Of a stretch of 64,000 nucleotides of DNA, positions 1-10,832 are shown in pieces. Source of the DNA: Brucella rhizosphaerae (GTDB lineage: Bacteria; Pseudomonadota; Alphaproteobacteria; Rhizobiales; Rhizobiaceae); contig NZ_NNRK01000033.1 in the NCBI RefSeq assembly GCF_002252475.1, forward strand, positions 186,001 to 250,000, written 5' to 3'. The notes beneath the pieces are model-generated. The model saw only the letters and a list, made by a program, of their open reading frames with translations, searched no databases and was not told the origin of the DNA. The position numbers were made by a program, and so were the translations under genes. How positions within the stretch are numbered: the first letter of the stretch is position 1; every line of letters begins with the position of its first letter.

Positions 1-100
1 TCAAATAGCCTTCACTGCCCGGAATGACGACTTCCGTCACCTGTGCGGATAGCAGAAGGCGTTCAGGCGACACGAGTTCGAATTGGAAAGCTTGAGCCAT
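1..100 (-). CDS. atpC: F0F1 ATP synthase subunit epsilon, N-terminal part (runs off the window)
   Basis: Only the first 33 codons are inside the window, reading leftwards from an ATG at 98-100. The visible N-terminus ([20 protein letters not shown], then a [13 protein letters not shown] segment) is the beta-sandwich start of the epsilon subunit, which sits on the central stalk with gamma and damps ATP hydrolysis. It is the last gene of the atpH-A-G-D-C order on this strand, 124 bases behind atpD. That gap holds a palindromic repeat and a separate GC-rich hairpin, so atpC expression may differ from that of atpD. The C-terminal helical domain lies outside the window. Confidence 0.93.
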   Translation of the reverse strand, partial: MAQAFQFELVSPERLLLSAQVTEVVIPGSEGYL

Positions 101-120
101 GGTTCTCACTTAAATTTCCA

Positions 121-168
121 GAGCTTGATCCCGAAAGTGGAAACCGATTTTCGGAAAAGATCATGCTC
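121..168. repeat. Palindromic intergenic repeat (family C)
   Basis: A 48-bp imperfect palindrome between atpD and atpC. Outer arms are GAGC..GATC and GATC..GCTC; inner arms are CCGAAA and TTTCGG around an A-rich centre. From memory, this gagcNtgatcccgaaa.. form is a very common interspersed palindrome in Rhizobiales. Only one copy was seen here. It would form a hairpin in the atp transcript. Confidence 0.75.
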
Positions 169-190
169 AAACAAATGAACAGGCATTTGC

Positions 191-210
191 GGCGGGCTTT
201 AAAGCCCGCC
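191..210. other. Perfect 20-bp GC-rich palindrome between atpD and atpC
   Basis: GGCGGGCTTT followed by its exact complement, 14 bases past the atpD stop on the minus strand. No run of T follows in the direction of atp transcription, so it does not look like a simple intrinsic terminator. It could slow 3' exonucleases or partly attenuate atpC. Confidence 0.6.
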
Positions 211-224
211 GAAAACTCAATTCA

Positions 225-1811
<1,587 letters not shown>

Positions 1812-2690
1812 TTAGAGCGCTTCCGCGCCCGAAATGATTTCGATCAGTTCCTTGGTGATCTGAGCCTGACGCTGACGGTTATACGTGATCGACAACTTGT
1901 TGATCATGTCACCGGCATTACGCGTCGCATTGTCCATTGCGCTCATCTTCGCGCCCATTTCGCCCGCCACATTTTCCAGCAGAGCGCGGAAAATCTGGAC
2001 CGAAATATTGCGCGGGATCAGCGTGCTCAGGATCGCCGCAGGATCAGGTTCGTACTCATAAATCGCATCGCCTGCAGTATCCGCCTGCGCAACAGCACCA
2101 GCTGACGCCGGAATGAGCTGCTGTGCGGTCGGAATCTGAGCGATCACCGACTTGAACTCGGAATAGAACAGCGTACAGACATCAAATGCGCCCTGTTCAA
2201 ACAACTCGATCACCTTGTGGCCGATCTGGTCGGCATGCACAAAAGCGAGCTGTTTGACTTCACGCAAATTGACATGATCAATAAGCAGCGAGGCAAATTC
2301 GCGACGCAGAATATCTGCGCCCTTCTTGCCCACTGTCAAAATCTTGACCGTCTTGCCTTCAGCGAGGAGCTTGCGGGCATGATCACGCGCAAAACGCGCA
2401 ATCTGCGAGTTGAAACCGCCGCAAAGGCCGCGTTCTGCAGTGCAGACGACGAGCAGATGCACGTCGTCCTTACCCGTACCAGCCATCAAAGCCGGTGCAT
2501 CTTCGCCGCTCACGTTCTGTGCAATATTTGCAAGAACGGCGCCCATGCGCTGCGAGTAAGGCCTTGCGGCCTCCGCAGCTTCCTGGGCACGGCGCAGCTT
2601 CGCCGCAGCGACCATTTGCATCGCTTTGGTGATTTTCTGCGTCGCCTTGACCGAGGCGATACGGTTTCTCAGATCCTTTAGTGAAGGCAT
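1812..2690 (-). CDS. atpG: F0F1 ATP synthase subunit gamma
   Basis: Central-stalk subunit that rotates inside the alpha3-beta3 head. The 292 residues match the family. The N-terminal helix ([20 protein letters not shown]) and the C-terminal helix ([18 protein letters not shown]) form the coiled coil, and the conserved GLCGGFN segment is present near residue 90. It is positioned between atpA (21 bases upstream) and atpD (18 bases downstream) in the F1 operon. It contains the short insertion around residues 195-215 that alphaproteobacterial gamma subunits often carry; that comparison is from memory. Confidence 0.98.
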   Translation of the reverse strand: MPSLKDLRNRIASVKATQKITKAMQMVAAAKLRRAQEAAEAARPYSQRMGAVLANIAQNVSGEDAPALMAGTGKDDVHLLVVCTAERGLCGGFNSQIARFARDHARKLLAEGKTVKILTVGKKGADILRREFASLLIDHVNLREVKQLAFVHADQIGHKVIELFEQGAFDVCTLFYSEFKSVIAQIPTAQQLIPASAGAVAQADTAGDAIYEYEPDPAAILSTLIPRNISVQIFRALLENVAGEMGAKMSAMDNATRNAGDMINKLSITYNRQRQAQITKELIEIISGAEAL

Positions 2691-2711
2691 CCGTTCATCC
2701 CGTCACAAAAT

Positions 2712-4241
2712 TCAAGCAAAAGACTTGGCGAACGCGTCGACCGCTGCCTTGAGCTTTGCTTTGATGTTGTCGGTGAGTGCCTTTTCATCGCGGATCGCAT
2801 CCAGCACATCCTTGTGCTCGGTACGCAGCGAAGAAAGAAGACCTGCTTCGAACTTGCCAACCTGGTTGACGGCGATCTTATCAAGATAGCCATTCACGCC
2901 AGCGTAAATCACGGCAACCTGTTCTTCCGTCTTGAGCGGCGAGAACTGTGGCTGCTTGAGAAGTTCGGTCAGGCGTGCACCGCGGTTAAGCAGACGCTGC
3001 GTCGAAGCATCAAGATCCGAGCCGAACTGAGCAAATGCTGCCATTTCACGATACTGGGCGAGTTCACCCTTAATCGAACCAGCAACCTGCTTCATGGCCT
3101 TGATCTGAGCGGACGAACCAACGCGGGAAACCGACAGACCGACGTTAACAGCCGGACGAATACCCTGATAGAACAGGTTGGTTTCGAGGAAGATCTGGCC
3201 GTCAGTGATCGAGATCACGTTGGTCGGAATGAACGCGGAAACGTCATTGCCCTGCGTTTCGATGACCGGCAGAGCCGTCAGCGAACCAGCGCCGTTTTCG
3301 TCGTTGAGCTTTGCAGCGCGCTCAAGAAGACGCGAATGCAGATAGAAAACGTCGCCAGGATAAGCTTCACGGCCCGGAGGACGACGAAGCAGAAGCGACA
3401 TCTGACGGTAAGCAACAGCCTGCTTGGAAAGATCGTCATAGCCGATCAGAGCGTGCTGGCCATTGTCACGGAAATATTCACCGATCGCGCAGCCTGCAAA
3501 TGGTGCAAGGTACTGCATCGGAGCCGGATCGGAAGCGGTAGCCGCGACCACGACGGAATATTCGAGAGCGCCGCGTTCTTCGAGAACCTTAACGAACTGA
3601 GCAACAGTCGAACGCTTCTGGCCGATAGCGACATAGACGCAATAAAGCTTTTCTTTGTCTGGGCCGTTGTCGTGGATTGGCTTCTGGTTAAGGAAGGTAT
3701 CGAGAATGATCGCGGTCTTGCCGGTCTGACGGTCACCAATGACCAGCTCGCGCTGACCACGACCAACCGGGATCAGAGCGTCAACAGCCTTAAGGCCGGT
3801 CGACATTGGCTCATGAACCGACTTACGCGGAATGATGCCCGGTGCTTTGACGTCGACGCGGCGACGTTCGGTGGCAACGATTGGGCCTTTACCGTCGATT
3901 GGATTGCCGAGAGCATCGACAACACGGCCGAGCAGGCCTGGACCGACTGGAACGTCAACGATCGCGCCGGTACGCTTGACGACGTCGCCTTCCTTGATGT
4001 CACGGTCGGCACCGAAAATAACCACACCGACATTGTCGGTTTCAAGGTTAAGCGCCATGCCGCGAATACCACCAGGGAATTCGACCATTTCGCCAGCCTG
4101 AACATTGTCCAGACCGTAAACGCGGGCGATACCGTCGCCGACGGACAGAACCTGACCGACTTCGGAGACCTCAGCCTCCTTGCCGAAGTTCTTGATTTGC
4201 TCTTTCAGGATAGCGGAAATTTCCGCGGCGCGGATGTCCAT
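2712..4241 (-). CDS. atpA: F0F1 ATP synthase subunit alpha
   Basis: Non-catalytic nucleotide-binding subunit of F1 that alternates with beta. The 509 residues are standard. Visible motifs are the N-terminal [13 protein letters not shown] helix, Walker A GDRQTGKT near residue 170, and the [20 protein letters not shown] segment. Its ATG overlaps the atpH stop (TGATG), which indicates translational coupling. Its product must assemble with those of atpD, atpG, atpH and atpC here and with F0 subunits that are not encoded in this window, the split arrangement usual in alphaproteobacteria. Confidence 0.98.
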   Translation of the reverse strand: MDIRAAEISAILKEQIKNFGKEAEVSEVGQVLSVGDGIARVYGLDNVQAGEMVEFPGGIRGMALNLETDNVGVVIFGADRDIKEGDVVKRTGAIVDVPVGPGLLGRVVDALGNPIDGKGPIVATERRRVDVKAPGIIPRKSVHEPMSTGLKAVDALIPVGRGQRELVIGDRQTGKTAIILDTFLNQKPIHDNGPDKEKLYCVYVAIGQKRSTVAQFVKVLEERGALEYSVVVAATASDPAPMQYLAPFAGCAIGEYFRDNGQHALIGYDDLSKQAVAYRQMSLLLRRPPGREAYPGDVFYLHSRLLERAAKLNDENGAGSLTALPVIETQGNDVSAFIPTNVISITDGQIFLETNLFYQGIRPAVNVGLSVSRVGSSAQIKAMKQVAGSIKGELAQYREMAAFAQFGSDLDASTQRLLNRGARLTELLKQPQFSPLKTEEQVAVIYAGVNGYLDKIAVNQVGKFEAGLLSSLRTEHKDVLDAIRDEKALTDNIKAKLKAAVDAFAKSFA

Positions 4242-4801
4242 CAGCCGACCTCTTTCAGTGCAAGCTTGAGAGAAGAAAGTTTAGTGCGAAGGGACGTGTC
4301 GATCTGACGCGAACCCATTTTGACGATAAGACCGCCGAGGATCGACGGATCGACGGTGACATTGATCGTCACGTCCTTGCCGGCCACGCCTTTCAGCGTT
4401 GCCTTCAATTCGTTTTGCTGCGCGAGTGTCAACTCGTGCGCAGAGATAACATCAGCGGAAATTTCACCGCGATGTTCGGCTGCAATCTTACGGAAAGCGG
4501 CGATGATGCCCGGCAGCACAAAAAGGCGACGGTTTTGCGCGACGACGCGCAGGAAATTGCCGACCAGACCCTTGATGCCAGCTTTGTCAGCAATCGCGCT
4601 AATAGCGTGAAGCTGGTCTTCAGAGGAGAAGACCGGGCTGGAAATCAGGCGCTTCAGGTCTTCGCTTCCGCTCAGAAGCGCCTCGAAACGACCAAGATCT
4701 TTTTCCACAGCAGCAACGGATTTAGCGTCGAGCGCAAGCTCAAACAACGATCCGGCGTAACGCTGTGCGACACCTGAAATGAGCGAAGACGTTTCTGCCA
4801 C
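4241..4801 (-). CDS. atpH: F0F1 ATP synthase subunit delta
   Basis: Peripheral-stalk subunit linking F1 to F0 (the OSCP homologue), 186 residues from the GTG at 4799-4801. This start is preferred to the TTG six bases upstream because AGAGCAGG lies six bases before the GTG but would directly abut the TTG. The product begins with [19 protein letters not shown], a typical alphaproteobacterial delta N-terminus. First gene of the F1 operon. The 270-base region upstream should hold the operon promoter. Confidence 0.95.
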   Translation of the reverse strand: MAETSSLISGVAQRYAGSLFELALDAKSVAAVEKDLGRFEALLSGSEDLKRLISSPVFSSEDQLHAISAIADKAGIKGLVGNFLRVVAQNRRLFVLPGIIAAFRKIAAEHRGEISADVISAHELTLAQQNELKATLKGVAGKDVTINVTVDPSILGGLIVKMGSRQIDTSLRTKLSSLKLALKEVG

Positions 4802-4934
4802 GAACAACCTGCTCTCTACGTTGAAACCATCTTTTTGGGAATTCGGCAGGACCGAAAGGCCAAGCAGATGATTTTATTGAATGTTTCCGGGTAACCCCTG
4901 ACGCGCGAGCGCGACAACACCGAAATGTGATTGC

Positions 4935-4963
4935 CGTCTAGCATAGACGAACCAGACTCGCAA
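4935..4963 (-). promoter_or_regulatory. Weak candidate promoter for the atpHAGDC operon
   Basis: On the minus strand, TTGCGA (4958-4963) and TAGACG (4935-4940) are 17 bases apart, about 135 bases before atpH. The -10 box is poor. The same spot carries a perfect inverted repeat CGTCTA-GCA-TAGACG (4935-4949). The gap 4802-5071 must hold the promoter, but this assignment is only a suggestion. Further upstream, 5008-5026 is another small palindrome (GGTTAG/CTAACC arms). Confidence 0.25.
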
Positions 4964-5071
4964 CACGCGAATCCCGCACTTTTGCGTAAGTTTTGCCGCA
5001 ATTTTAGGTTAGAAAAGTACTAACCAAGCCCACTAATACAGCAAGGTGCTCTTTAGCGCAGCAATCCGACT

Positions 5072-5461
5072 TCAGCTGACAAAGCCAAATGCATAAAGCA
5101 AAGGTCCAGCAGCCAGCGCAAACTCGATGACAGCAGCGATGATGTTGTAGAAAGTCCCCCCCTTATCGGACATCATCGAAATGAAACGTCCGAACAGCGC
5201 AAATCCCCAAGCTGCACCCAAAACAACCCACAAAAATGGTTGTGCAAAAATGAGGCAGCCTAGCCCTATCCCCAGATAAGGACCAGCGAGCACGGCACGA
5301 ATGGAGCTGTAAGCTTCCGGACGCGCATTGATCGGCTGAAGCCGCATCAGTTTCATGGTGATGCCGGGTGCAAACAGCATAACGATGCCGACAAAAGCAG
5401 TTACGACCGCTGCACTCCATGCGAGCCATTCGCCGGTTGTGGTGGGAAGATAGAATTCCAT
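5072..5461 (-). CDS. Small multi-pass membrane protein, possibly DUF4345-like
   Basis: 129 residues with about four hydrophobic segments (roughly 13-33, 55-75, 75-92 and 104-126) and a central RPEAYSSIRAVLAGPYLGIG stretch between the first two. The arrangement resembles small four-helix membrane proteins annotated as DUF4345, but that assignment is from memory. No catalytic motif is visible. It stands alone between the atp operon promoter region and another small membrane protein on the same strand. Function unknown. Confidence 0.8.
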   Translation of the reverse strand: MEFYLPTTTGEWLAWSAAVVTAFVGIVMLFAPGITMKLMRLQPINARPEAYSSIRAVLAGPYLGIGLGCLIFAQPFLWVVLGAAWGFALFGRFISMMSDKGGTFYNIIAAVIEFALAAGPLLYAFGFVS

Positions 5462-5590
5462 TGCGTTGCACCCTCAATCTGAACAGCTTCGCTATAACCC
5501 AGTTTTGTGCCGTCGAAAACCGATCCCATAGATCCCACCGCAGTATATTAACTCGCAACGACACAGCAATCCGATGGAACCGCAGTAGGT

Positions 5591-5968
5591 TCAATGCTTC
5601 ATGGTGCGACGCATTGTGACGATGCGCGCCAGAATTGACGGAATGAAGAGAATAATCGCTGCACCAATGACCCAGATGATCAAAAGGGCTGGCGCAAGCA
5701 AAATCCGCAGAAGAGCCACGCCTGAGCTGGCCAGCTGATCAAGCTTGAGAACACCGATCATTGCACTCGCCTCATTGCCGACCACCGTTTTCCCAATCGA
5801 GGTCAGTGCTGGCCCACTGCTGTCAATCCAGGCGATTACGGCATCAGAGAAAAAATAGGCAAGCCAGACCGTCAGAGACCAGATTACCAATCCAAACAAG
5901 GAGATAGTCCAAAAGCGGGTGCCGTTGCCTTTGTGTTGCTGTTGCAACATTCGGTTGTCTCTCATCAT
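5591..5968 (-). CDS. Hypothetical membrane protein
   Basis: 125 residues with a basic, Gln-rich N-terminus (about 1-20), a strong hydrophobic segment at about 22-47, a less hydrophobic middle (50-85) and a second hydrophobic stretch near 88-113, ending in a basic tail (RIVTMRRTMKH). No family recognised. Three Met codons crowd the first seven positions, so the exact start is uncertain. It lies between priA (same strand, 95 bases downstream) and the other small membrane protein, 129 bases away. Confidence 0.65.
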   Translation of the reverse strand: MMRDNRMLQQQHKGNGTRFWTISLFGLVIWSLTVWLAYFFSDAVIAWIDSSGPALTSIGKTVVGNEASAMIGVLKLDQLASSGVALLRILLAPALLIIWVIGAAIILFIPSILARIVTMRRTMKH

Positions 5969-6063
5969 CTTTTAACGCCTTGAAAAATGAATAAGACAGA
6001 GGCTACATCCTCTAGTGACTAGAGAAGCAAATCATTTTCCCGTCTTCTTTTTTGAATGCAGAG

Positions 6064-8274
6064 CTAGAGAAAGCTCTGAGGATCAATATCGACCTGTACT
6101 CTTATAGAACCGCGTTCTCTTGGAGCAGCGGACAGCAGAGCGCGTATGAACCCTTGAATATCTGCTCGTTTTGTACCGTGGACGAGGATGCGGAACCTGT
6201 GTCTGCCACGTACCAGTGCAAGTGGTGCTTCCGCCGGTCCAAGCACAGAAATCTCTGGTGATGCAGGCGCCGCACGGCGCAGCGCACGTGCATGGTTTTC
6301 CGCATCCGGTCGATTATCAGCTGAAATGATAAGTGCCGCAAAACGACCGAAGGGAGGCAATACACTGCGCTCCCGCTCTTCGATTTCGCGGGCATAAAAT
6401 GCTTCCGAATCGCCACTGACAATCGCGCGCATCACCGGGTGGTCCGGCTGATAGGTTTGAAGCAGACCCAGGCTCTTACGGCCTGTACGCCCGGCGCGCC
6501 CTGTTACCTGATTAAGCAACTGGAAAGTGCGCTCGGCGGCACGGGGATCACCATTGGCAAGCCCGAGATCGGCATCCACCACGCCCACCAGCGTCATGTT
6601 GGGGAAGTTATGCCCCTTGGCGACAAGCTGCGTGCCAATCACGATATCGGCGTCGCCTTTGGCAATGGCATCAAGCTCAAGCCGCAAACGCTTCACACCA
6701 CCGGCCATATCAGACGAAAGAACTATGATTCGCGCATCTGGAAAAGTCGCGGCCACTTCTTCAGCAATACGTTCGACACCCGGACCACAGGCAACCAGAT
6801 GATCAAGCGTACCGCATTCGGGGCAAGCTTCCGGCACCGGTTCATGATAGCCGCACTGGTGACACATCAGCTGTCCACGAAAGCGATGTTCGACCAGCCA
6901 GCTTGAGCACTGCGGACACTGGAAGCGATGTCCGCACACCCGGCAAAGCGTTAGTGGTGCATAACCGCGACGGTTGAGAAACAGCAGCGCCTGTTCGCCA
7001 CGTTCCACCGTTTTTCCCACCGCTTCTGTCAAAGCTGGCGAAAGAAAGCGTCCCGGCGGCGGCGGCGAACGCCGCATATCAATGGTTTTAAGCGTCGGCA
7101 AAGCGGCTTCCGCATAACGACCGTAAAGCTTGATTCGCTTGTAACGCCCCTGATCGGCATTAACCTGGCTCTCGATGGAAGGCGTTGCCGATGCCAGAAT
7201 GACCGGAAAATTACCGATATGTCCGCGCACCACGGCCATATCGCGCGCATTGTAGAAGACCCGATCTTCTTGTTTGTAAGCAGGGTCGTGTTCTTCATCG
7301 ACAACGATCAGGCCAAGCTCTTTGAACGGCAAAAACAGTGCAGACCGTGCGCCAGCGACAACACGCACCGTGCCTTCCGCCACTTGTCGCCACACACGTT
7401 CCCGCGTTCGAGGGGCAAGATCGGAATGCCATTCGGCGGGCTTTGCACCAAACCTATCATGGAAACGGTCGAGAAACTGCTGTGTCAGCGCAATTTCAGG
7501 CAACAGAATCATTACCTGCTTGCCCTGATCGAGCGCTTTGGCCACCGCCTCGAAGTAAACTTCTGTTTTGCCCGAGCCCGTCACACCATCGAGAAGCGAG
7601 ACCGAAAAACAGTTCTCCTCAACTGATTCGGCCAGCATTTCGGCTGCAGCCTGCTGGTCTTCCGAAAGTGTGGCGCGGGCATAATCAGTGTCGGGTGTCG
7701 CCACCACCGCAGGCGGCGGAAGCATCACTTCTTCAAACACACCCTGCGTTTTCAGCCCATCGACAACAGTCAGTGAAACACCGGCTGCATGGGCAAGGCC
7801 TGAGCGTGTCCACGCAAGCCCATCACGCGCCAGCTCCATGACACGTGCCCGGGCATCGGTCATACGTTCCGGTTCACCGCCATTGTAGCGAAGCCCCGGA
7901 ACAGCGGGCTCCGGATCAAATGCCGCAGGGGCACGCAGCACCATACGCGCCACCATTCCGGGTGGTGAAAGTGTGTAGTCAGCCGCCCAACGCATGAAGC
8001 GCAGCATCTCGGCATCCACTGGCGGGCAATCAAAAACCTGTGAAATTGCGCGAAGCTTTTTGGCATCCACCGCATCGGTCGCGCCGTCGCAGACAATTCC
8101 CGCAACTTCACGCGGCCCCAACGGGACGCGCACAATCGAGCCGGGCTGGACACGCATTCCCTCCGGCACCATATAAGAATATGGCCGCTCAGCGGGCATG
8201 GGTACAAGCACCGGCACCACACTCGGAGTGGGTTCCGCAAAGAGGCCCAAAATATCGTGCGAATCTTTCGACAT
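6064..8274 (-). CDS. priA: Primosomal replication protein N' (PriA helicase)
   Basis: 3'-5' DNA helicase that recognises stalled forks and reloads the replicative helicase. The 736 residues show the expected order: an N-terminal 3'-DNA-binding domain (PYSYMVPEGMRVQPGSIVRV), Walker A GVTGSGKTEVY near residue 230, a DEEHD box near 325, and the two-zinc cysteine cluster around residues 443-490 (CRVCG, CPQC, CHQCG, CPECG; eight Cys). The motif V/VI region (GTQLVAKGHNFP, then QVTGRAGRTGR) follows. Complete length. It is transcribed divergently from the transaldolase gene across a 107-base gap. Adjacency of priA to the atp F1 operon is common in Rhizobiales. Confidence 0.97.
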   Translation of the reverse strand: MSKDSHDILGLFAEPTPSVVPVLVPMPAERPYSYMVPEGMRVQPGSIVRVPLGPREVAGIVCDGATDAVDAKKLRAISQVFDCPPVDAEMLRFMRWAADYTLSPPGMVARMVLRAPAAFDPEPAVPGLRYNGGEPERMTDARARVMELARDGLAWTRSGLAHAAGVSLTVVDGLKTQGVFEEVMLPPPAVVATPDTDYARATLSEDQQAAAEMLAESVEENCFSVSLLDGVTGSGKTEVYFEAVAKALDQGKQVMILLPEIALTQQFLDRFHDRFGAKPAEWHSDLAPRTRERVWRQVAEGTVRVVAGARSALFLPFKELGLIVVDEEHDPAYKQEDRVFYNARDMAVVRGHIGNFPVILASATPSIESQVNADQGRYKRIKLYGRYAEAALPTLKTIDMRRSPPPPGRFLSPALTEAVGKTVERGEQALLFLNRRGYAPLTLCRVCGHRFQCPQCSSWLVEHRFRGQLMCHQCGYHEPVPEACPECGTLDHLVACGPGVERIAEEVAATFPDARIIVLSSDMAGGVKRLRLELDAIAKGDADIVIGTQLVAKGHNFPNMTLVGVVDADLGLANGDPRAAERTFQLLNQVTGRAGRTGRKSLGLLQTYQPDHPVMRAIVSGDSEAFYAREIEERERSVLPPFGRFAALIISADNRPDAENHARALRRAAPASPEISVLGPAEAPLALVRGRHRFRILVHGTKRADIQGFIRALLSAAPRERGSIRVQVDIDPQSFL

Positions 8275-8381
8275 GATTGCGTGACCTTGGCGTGGCTTTG
8301 CGCTAAAGAAAAGCCACCTTCCGGGAATTAAATGGATTTAGTTTCCCACAACACCCGCGCTCATTATGGAGGAACGCTGTT

Positions 8382-9035
8382 ATGAAGTTTTTCGTCGACA
8401 CTGCGGACGTCAAGGAAATCCGCGAACTCAACGACCTGGGTCTGGTCGATGGCGTAACCACTAACCCATCCCTCATCCTGAAATCGGGCCGTGATATTCT
8501 TGAAGTAACAAAAGAAATCTGCTCCATCGTCAAGGGCCCGGTTTCGGCTGAAGTTGCTGCAACCGACTACGAGCAGATCATGAAGGAAGCGGCAGTGATT
8601 GCCAAGATTGCAGACAATATCTGCATCAAGCTTCCACTGACCCTTGATGGCCTTAAGGCGTGTAAGGCTCTGACCTCGGACGGTCACAAGACCAATGTGA
8701 CGCTCTGCTTCTCAGCCAATCAGGCTCTGCTCGCTGCTAAAGCTGGCGCTACATTCGTTTCGCCATTTGTCGGCCGCCTCGACGATACTGGCCTAAATGG
8801 CATGGAACTGATCGCCGAAATTCGCACGATCTTTGACAATTACGATTACAGAACCGAGATTCTCGCGGCATCGATTCGCACTGTCAATCACGTCAAAGAA
8901 GCTGCACTGATCGGTGCCGACGTCATCACAGCACCTCCGGCAACGCTCAAGGCACTCGTCAAGCATCCTCTGACCGACAAGGGCCTCGAAACCTTCCTCG
9001 CCGACTGGGCGAAGACCGGCCAGAAAATCGCTTAA
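8382..9035 (+). CDS. fsa: Transaldolase / fructose-6-phosphate aldolase family protein
   Basis: 217-residue TIM-barrel enzyme of the short transaldolase class (FSA/TalC, about 215-220 residues). It starts [20 protein letters not shown], with the substrate loop GVTTNPSLI and the Schiff-base lysine in the NICIKLPLT strand near residue 85. The family either transfers dihydroxyacetone units in the pentose phosphate pathway or cleaves fructose 6-phosphate, and sequence alone does not separate these roles. GGAGGAACG lies just before the ATG. It is a single-gene unit closed by a strong intrinsic terminator 22 bases after the stop. Confidence 0.93.
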   Translation: MKFFVDTADVKEIRELNDLGLVDGVTTNPSLILKSGRDILEVTKEICSIVKGPVSAEVAATDYEQIMKEAAVIAKIADNICIKLPLTLDGLKACKALTSDGHKTNVTLCFSANQALLAAKAGATFVSPFVGRLDDTGLNGMELIAEIRTIFDNYDYRTEILAASIRTVNHVKEAALIGADVITAPPATLKALVKHPLTDKGLETFLADWAKTGQKIA

Positions 9036-9056
9036 TCAAGCCTGACGATTGATATA

Positions 9057-9086
9057 AAACGGCGGATCATTGATCCGCCGTTTTTG
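9057..9086 (+). terminator. Intrinsic terminator behind the transaldolase gene
   Basis: AAAC-GGCGGATC-ATT-GATCCGCC-GTTTTTG: eight GC-rich pairs plus an A/T extension and a T run on the plus strand. It also falls against the 3' end of the minus-strand ATPase gene, so it may work in both directions. Confidence 0.85.
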
Positions 9087-9087
9087 T

Positions 9088-10182
9088 TTATTCCAACATC
9101 GTCGCGCCATCGTGCTTGGCAACGTGGATGGGCCTGCTGCCACAATATTCGGTAATGGCATCTGCCAACCGGGTCGAATGCGTAACCACCCAGATCTGGC
9201 TGCGCTCAGATGCCTGTGCAATCATTTTGGCAAGTGAAGGTATCATGTCAGGGTGCAGACTTGCTTCCGGTTCGTTCAATGCTATCAGCGGCGGCAAACG
9301 ATAAGACAAAAGCGCACCTGCCAAAGCCAGCAACCTGATCTGACCATCCGATAATTCACCGGGCCTGAATATGCGGGGCGGGAAAGCGGGAAAGTTGAGG
9401 CCGAAAGTTGCGGTTTCTTCTGGAAATGGAATGACCAGCTTAGCGCCCTCCAAAGCATCTGCAATGAGCCGATCAAGATCAACTGTGTCCTGACGGATAT
9501 GCGCAAGCGTCGCAAAGACAGATGCGAGATTGCTGCCATCCTCGTCCAGCATCGCTGTCGTTGCAGCAATGGATGGCTGTCGCACCGGCGCGTCACGATC
9601 ACTTCTGAAACCATGATAAAAGCGCCAGCTACGTAATTGAGCCGACAGATCGCCGATTTCCGGATAATGCCCTGACTGACCGAGAACCGCGAGGCCACTT
9701 TCGGAAGTAAGAAGCCGGGCCGGATGTTCCATCCTCCGCCCTTCCCCATCGCGCGCAAAAACGGCCGGGCCTTTGCGATCCATCAGGTCAACGGGGCGGC
9801 GTCCAGTGTCGAGATTGAGTTGTTCTTCCTTGATCTGCGGCTCGAACGGAAAAGCCCCTGATACGGGAGGCGGCAGTCCCGCCTCAACCCTATAAGACAG
9901 GCGCGATGCGAGCCGTTCGTCTTCGAACTCGGCTTCCAGAATGATTCGGGCCTGCTCCTGTTTGCGTCGAATTCCGCCCCACATGGCAGACTGCATGCCG
10001 CCTTCACGTACAATCTCGGTCGAAAACGTGCCTTCAGCAGCTGCTTTCACCAATTGAAGAGCACGATAGAGATTGGACTTTCCAGCGCCATTTTCACCGA
10101 CAAAGACTGTAACCTGTCCAAGCTCAAACCGGACGGATCGAAGCGAGCGATAGCCTTTTGCCGAGAACGAAACGAGACGCAT
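9088..10182 (-). CDS. RecF/OLD-like AAA family ATPase (predicted ATPase, COG4637 type)
   Basis: 364-residue ABC/SMC-type ATPase head. The N-terminus MRLVSFSAKGYRSLRSVRFE is followed by Walker A GENGAGKSN near residue 30. The C-terminal half has the signature-like LSDGQIRLLALAGAL and a Walker B-like PLIALNEPEASLHPD with Asn where Asp is usual, then an H-loop region (WVVTHSTRLADAI). The Asn is, as far as I recall, normal for this subfamily. There is no coiled-coil arm, unlike SbcC or SMC. AGAGGG precedes the ATG. No partner nuclease is adjacent. The biological role is not established. Confidence 0.88.
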   Translation of the reverse strand: MRLVSFSAKGYRSLRSVRFELGQVTVFVGENGAGKSNLYRALQLVKAAAEGTFSTEIVREGGMQSAMWGGIRRKQEQARIILEAEFEDERLASRLSYRVEAGLPPPVSGAFPFEPQIKEEQLNLDTGRRPVDLMDRKGPAVFARDGEGRRMEHPARLLTSESGLAVLGQSGHYPEIGDLSAQLRSWRFYHGFRSDRDAPVRQPSIAATTAMLDEDGSNLASVFATLAHIRQDTVDLDRLIADALEGAKLVIPFPEETATFGLNFPAFPPRIFRPGELSDGQIRLLALAGALLSYRLPPLIALNEPEASLHPDMIPSLAKMIAQASERSQIWVVTHSTRLADAITEYCGSRPIHVAKHDGATMLE

Positions 10183-10198
10183 AATTCCCTCTGATTAA

Positions 10199-10230
10199 TA
10201 AAAAAGGCGGTACAAGATGCACCGCCTTTT
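10199..10230 (-). terminator. Intrinsic terminator of the leuS-lptE transcript
   Basis: On the minus strand: AAAAGGCGGT, a nine-base loop, ACCGCCTTTTTT. It lies about 25 bases after the lptE stop and just upstream of the ATPase gene, separating the two units. Confidence 0.85.
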
Positions 10231-10253
10231 GAAATTGACAAAACCTAACCGGC

Positions 10254-10832
10254 TCAGAGCTTCGACATCTGCATCGCAAGTGAGAGGAATATCTGTTCTG
10301 CCAGTTCTTCCGCTGCACGCTTGGTCGCATCGCGTTGTGCGCGCAGGTTAGCAAATTCCTGACGTGGACGATCAAATGACGATCCAGCTGTGCGCGTGCC
10401 CGAGACAAGAGGCTTGCCGTCCTTGTCACGCAACACATAGTTGGATGTCGCTTTGACGATACCAGCCGATGGCCGACCGGTACGGTCAGTCTGATCGCCA
10501 ATATCCACACTCACTGCGTTCAGCGTGTTGCTGCTCAGACCAAGGCTGAGACGATAGTTCGGAGTTGCCGACTCACCGGCCCCACCGCTGAGCAGGAAGA
10601 TCAGACGGTTACGAACCTGCTGCTGGAACACATTGCCTGCCGGGTCGATCGCAATCGACGCAAGCTTGCTGCGCATATCCGGGGTGACATTGCCACCGAT
10701 CGTGCCACCGGCACCACCGGAAGAATAAAGCGGCTGTACCGTGCAGCCAGCGATCAGAACCGCTGCCCCAAGAGCAGCGATTGCGACGCGGAAAGCCTTG
10801 AATGCGGAAATGAGGCGATCAGGCAACGACAT
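10254..10832 (-). CDS. lptE: LPS-assembly lipoprotein LptE
   Basis: 192 residues from the ATG at 10830-10832, overlapping the leuS stop by 14 bases. This start gives a clean lipoprotein signal: [11 protein letters not shown], a hydrophobic helix ([14 protein letters not shown]) and the lipobox cysteine in AGC near residue 29. A longer in-frame extension would spoil the signal. The remainder (VQPLYSS, later [11 protein letters not shown]) matches the alphaproteobacterial LptE pattern. LptE sits inside the LptD barrel in the outer membrane and helps insert LPS. The position directly behind leuS is the usual proteobacterial context. Confidence 0.92.
   Translation of the reverse strand: MSLPDRLISAFKAFRVAIAALGAAVLIAGCTVQPLYSSGGAGGTIGGNVTPDMRSKLASIAIDPAGNVFQQQVRNRLIFLLSGGAGESATPNYRLSLGLSSNTLNAVSVDIGDQTDRTGRPSAGIVKATSNYVLRDKDGKPLVSGTRTAGSSFDRPRQEFANLRAQRDATKRAAEELAEQIFLSLAMQMSKL

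Noticed and set aside
2814-4307. 497-codon plus-strand open frame
   Set aside because: Mirror of atpA; no recognisable family.
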